Below are positions 53,340 to 54,200 of a stretch of DNA of 54,200 bases, piece by piece. Each line of letters starts with the position of its first letter. The first letter of the stretch is position 1. Below the pieces are notes generated by a model. It was not told the DNA's origin. It did not search any database and saw nothing but the letters and a program-made list of their open reading frames with translations. The stretch is from Bryobacterales bacterium (GTDB lineage: Bacteria > Acidobacteriota > Terriglobia > Bryobacterales > Bryobacteraceae): contig JADLDI010000101.1 in assembly GCA_020846745.1 (NCBI GenBank), positions 1-54,200 of the forward strand, written 5' to 3'. A program made the position numbers and the translations under genes.

Positions 53340-53940
53340 ACCACTACCGGCTAAAGCCGGTAGAATCGGTTGCGACTGAAAGTCGCGTTGCGGGTGAAGC
53401 CGCCTGAAGGGTCCCCGGCTCACAAGCCGGCTCAAGTCTTGGTGGGCGCCGTAATCTTGAAGGACTCGTCGTCTTCGTCCCAGCGATGCTTCTCGATGTA
53501 CGATTTGATCGTAGCCTCATCCACGGCGCCCACCTCGCGCAAAAGTAACCCCGCGCCCACATGTGCTGTCCCCAGTATTGCTTCGGTAGTTCGACAAACT
53601 CGGCCTGCAGGTGCCGGGACGAGCGGCCCTTGATGTACTGCGCCAACTTCGCTGGTGACAGGATCGGGGGTGCCGACAGCAACAGGTGGATATGGTCCGG
53701 CGATACCGCTCCCCGCACGATCACCACGTCACGCGCCGCGCAGATCTGGCGTATCAGATCGCGCGCACACGCTTCTGCGAGCTGGCCGCGCAGCACCTTC
53801 TTTCGGTACTTTGTGCACCAGATCAGGTGATACTTCAGATCGAACACCGCATGCGCGCTATGTCTGTACTCCGCCATCCTGTCTCATTGTCGCCAGGACC
53901 GGGCCGCTGAAAGCTGACCGCCTGAAAGGCGGTGGGATTA
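53340..53940 (-). mobile_element. IS200/IS605-like insertion element with terminal hairpins
   Basis: A 0.6-kb element: a tnpA frame flanked by short hairpins. On one side lies ACCGCCT/AGGCGGT with a GAA loop (53917-53933); on the other, CTACCGGC/GCCGGTAG (53344-53363), GCGACT/AGTCGC with a GAA loop (53372-53386) and CCGGCT/AGCCGG (53415-53430). Subterminal stem-loops like these are recognised as single strands by HUH/Y1 transposases. No tnpB is present. The exact ends are not set. Confidence 0.8.
53432..53877 (-). pseudogene. tnpA: Frameshifted IS200 TnpA (Y1 HUH transposase)
   Basis: The N-terminal part is clear: FDLKYHLIWCTKYRKKVL, DHIHLLLSAP with the HUH pair His62/His64, and QYWGQHMWARGYFC. 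Near 53533-53536 the frame is lost after GYFCA; the shifted frame then reads VGAVDEATIKSYIEKHRWDE with the expected catalytic Tyr, ending in a TGA at 53432. One missing base thus separates the HUH site from the Tyr, so the element should be immobile unless helped in trans. The open frame as it stands runs on to 53344. Confidence 0.8.
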
Positions 53941-54200
53941 GACCTGGCGGACGGAGCTAAACACATTGCAAGCTATGTGCGCAGGCTGCATACTAAGCCA
54001 TGTTGTCCAACAGCGGTAAGAGCACTGCGCGCGCGGCGGCGGGCGCGCAGTTCTATCGGGCGGCGCCCTGTGGTCTGCGATTCAGACAGTAGATTAGCGG
54101 GTCGCAGCCCCCAGTCATGAGTCGGTCTCACTTGCCGAATGAAAACGCCTGTTATCCGGTGTTCGGCTGTCGTCCTGTGTCTCGCCACAAACTGCAGTTC
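53941..54200. other. Right-edge stretch without a supportable gene
   Basis: About 260 bp after the IS200-like element. Only short, low-quality frames occur; no RNA gene, repeat or known coding motif is recognised. Confidence 0.4.

Overview
The window reads as a high-GC acidobacterial chromosome segment, most likely from the Solibacter/Bryobacter branch. That placement is inferred from gene families rather than rRNA, which is absent. The clues are a subtilase with a TIGR03437-type ('Solibacter') C-terminal domain, a DUF1592/DUF1588-type haem protein followed by a DUF1552 protein, the C-terminus of an Oar-like carboxypeptidase-domain TonB receptor, a 'TEAGK..HGL' family hypothetical protein, and many Tat-exported enzymes. 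I see no tRNA, rRNA or CRISPR array.

Layout. 1-10.7 kb: a Zn/Cd-type P-type ATPase, four 53-bp tandem hairpin repeats, phosphoglucomutase, a polytopic membrane protein, an HDOD/GAF-like regulator, and the planctomycete-type cytochrome + DUF1552 pair. 10.7-19.3 kb: a large secreted subtilase, an RRM RNA-binding protein with a clear terminator, a yacL-like/ispD/ispF operon (non-mevalonate isoprenoid synthesis), and a di-haem cytochrome c peroxidase-like protein. 19.3-25.6 kb: a signalling block with a NarL-type regulator, a 1300-aa CheB-CheR-PAS-histidine kinase fusion, a degenerate receiver and a stand-alone CheB with a zinc ribbon, but no MCP or CheA. 25.5-32.1 kb: MFS transporter, M81 (MlrC-like) peptidase, sialidase, a Tat-exported unknown, a secreted kinase-fold protein and a BON-LysM protein.

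32.1-38.9 kb (minus strand) is the most striking unit. It is an apparently single, tightly overlapping operon: XoxF-type PQQ alcohol dehydrogenase with the lanthanide Asp pair, a XoxJ-like binding protein, a lipoprotein cytochrome c, a caa3-type CoxB with fused cytochrome c, then CoxA, CoxC and a small membrane subunit. It looks like a complete route from alcohol oxidation to O2. Upstream on the same strand lie a KTK-repeat secreted protein, an aldo/keto reductase and gamma-glutamyltranspeptidase. 42.0-45.3 kb (plus strand) encodes a second periplasmic dehydrogenase system: a Tat-exported small subunit, a GMC flavoprotein with a Cys cluster, and a nine-haem cytochrome c. This has the gene order of FAD-dependent glucose dehydrogenase, but with an enlarged cytochrome.

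45.4-54.2 kb contains a membrane histidine kinase and an M28 peptidase, then decays into an accessory zone: a TonB receptor stump abutting a small hypothetical gene, an ankyrin-repeat lipoprotein, a frameshifted IS256-like transposase remnant, and an IS200-like element with terminal hairpins and a frameshifted tnpA. All domain calls were made by eye from translated sequence; no database search was possible.
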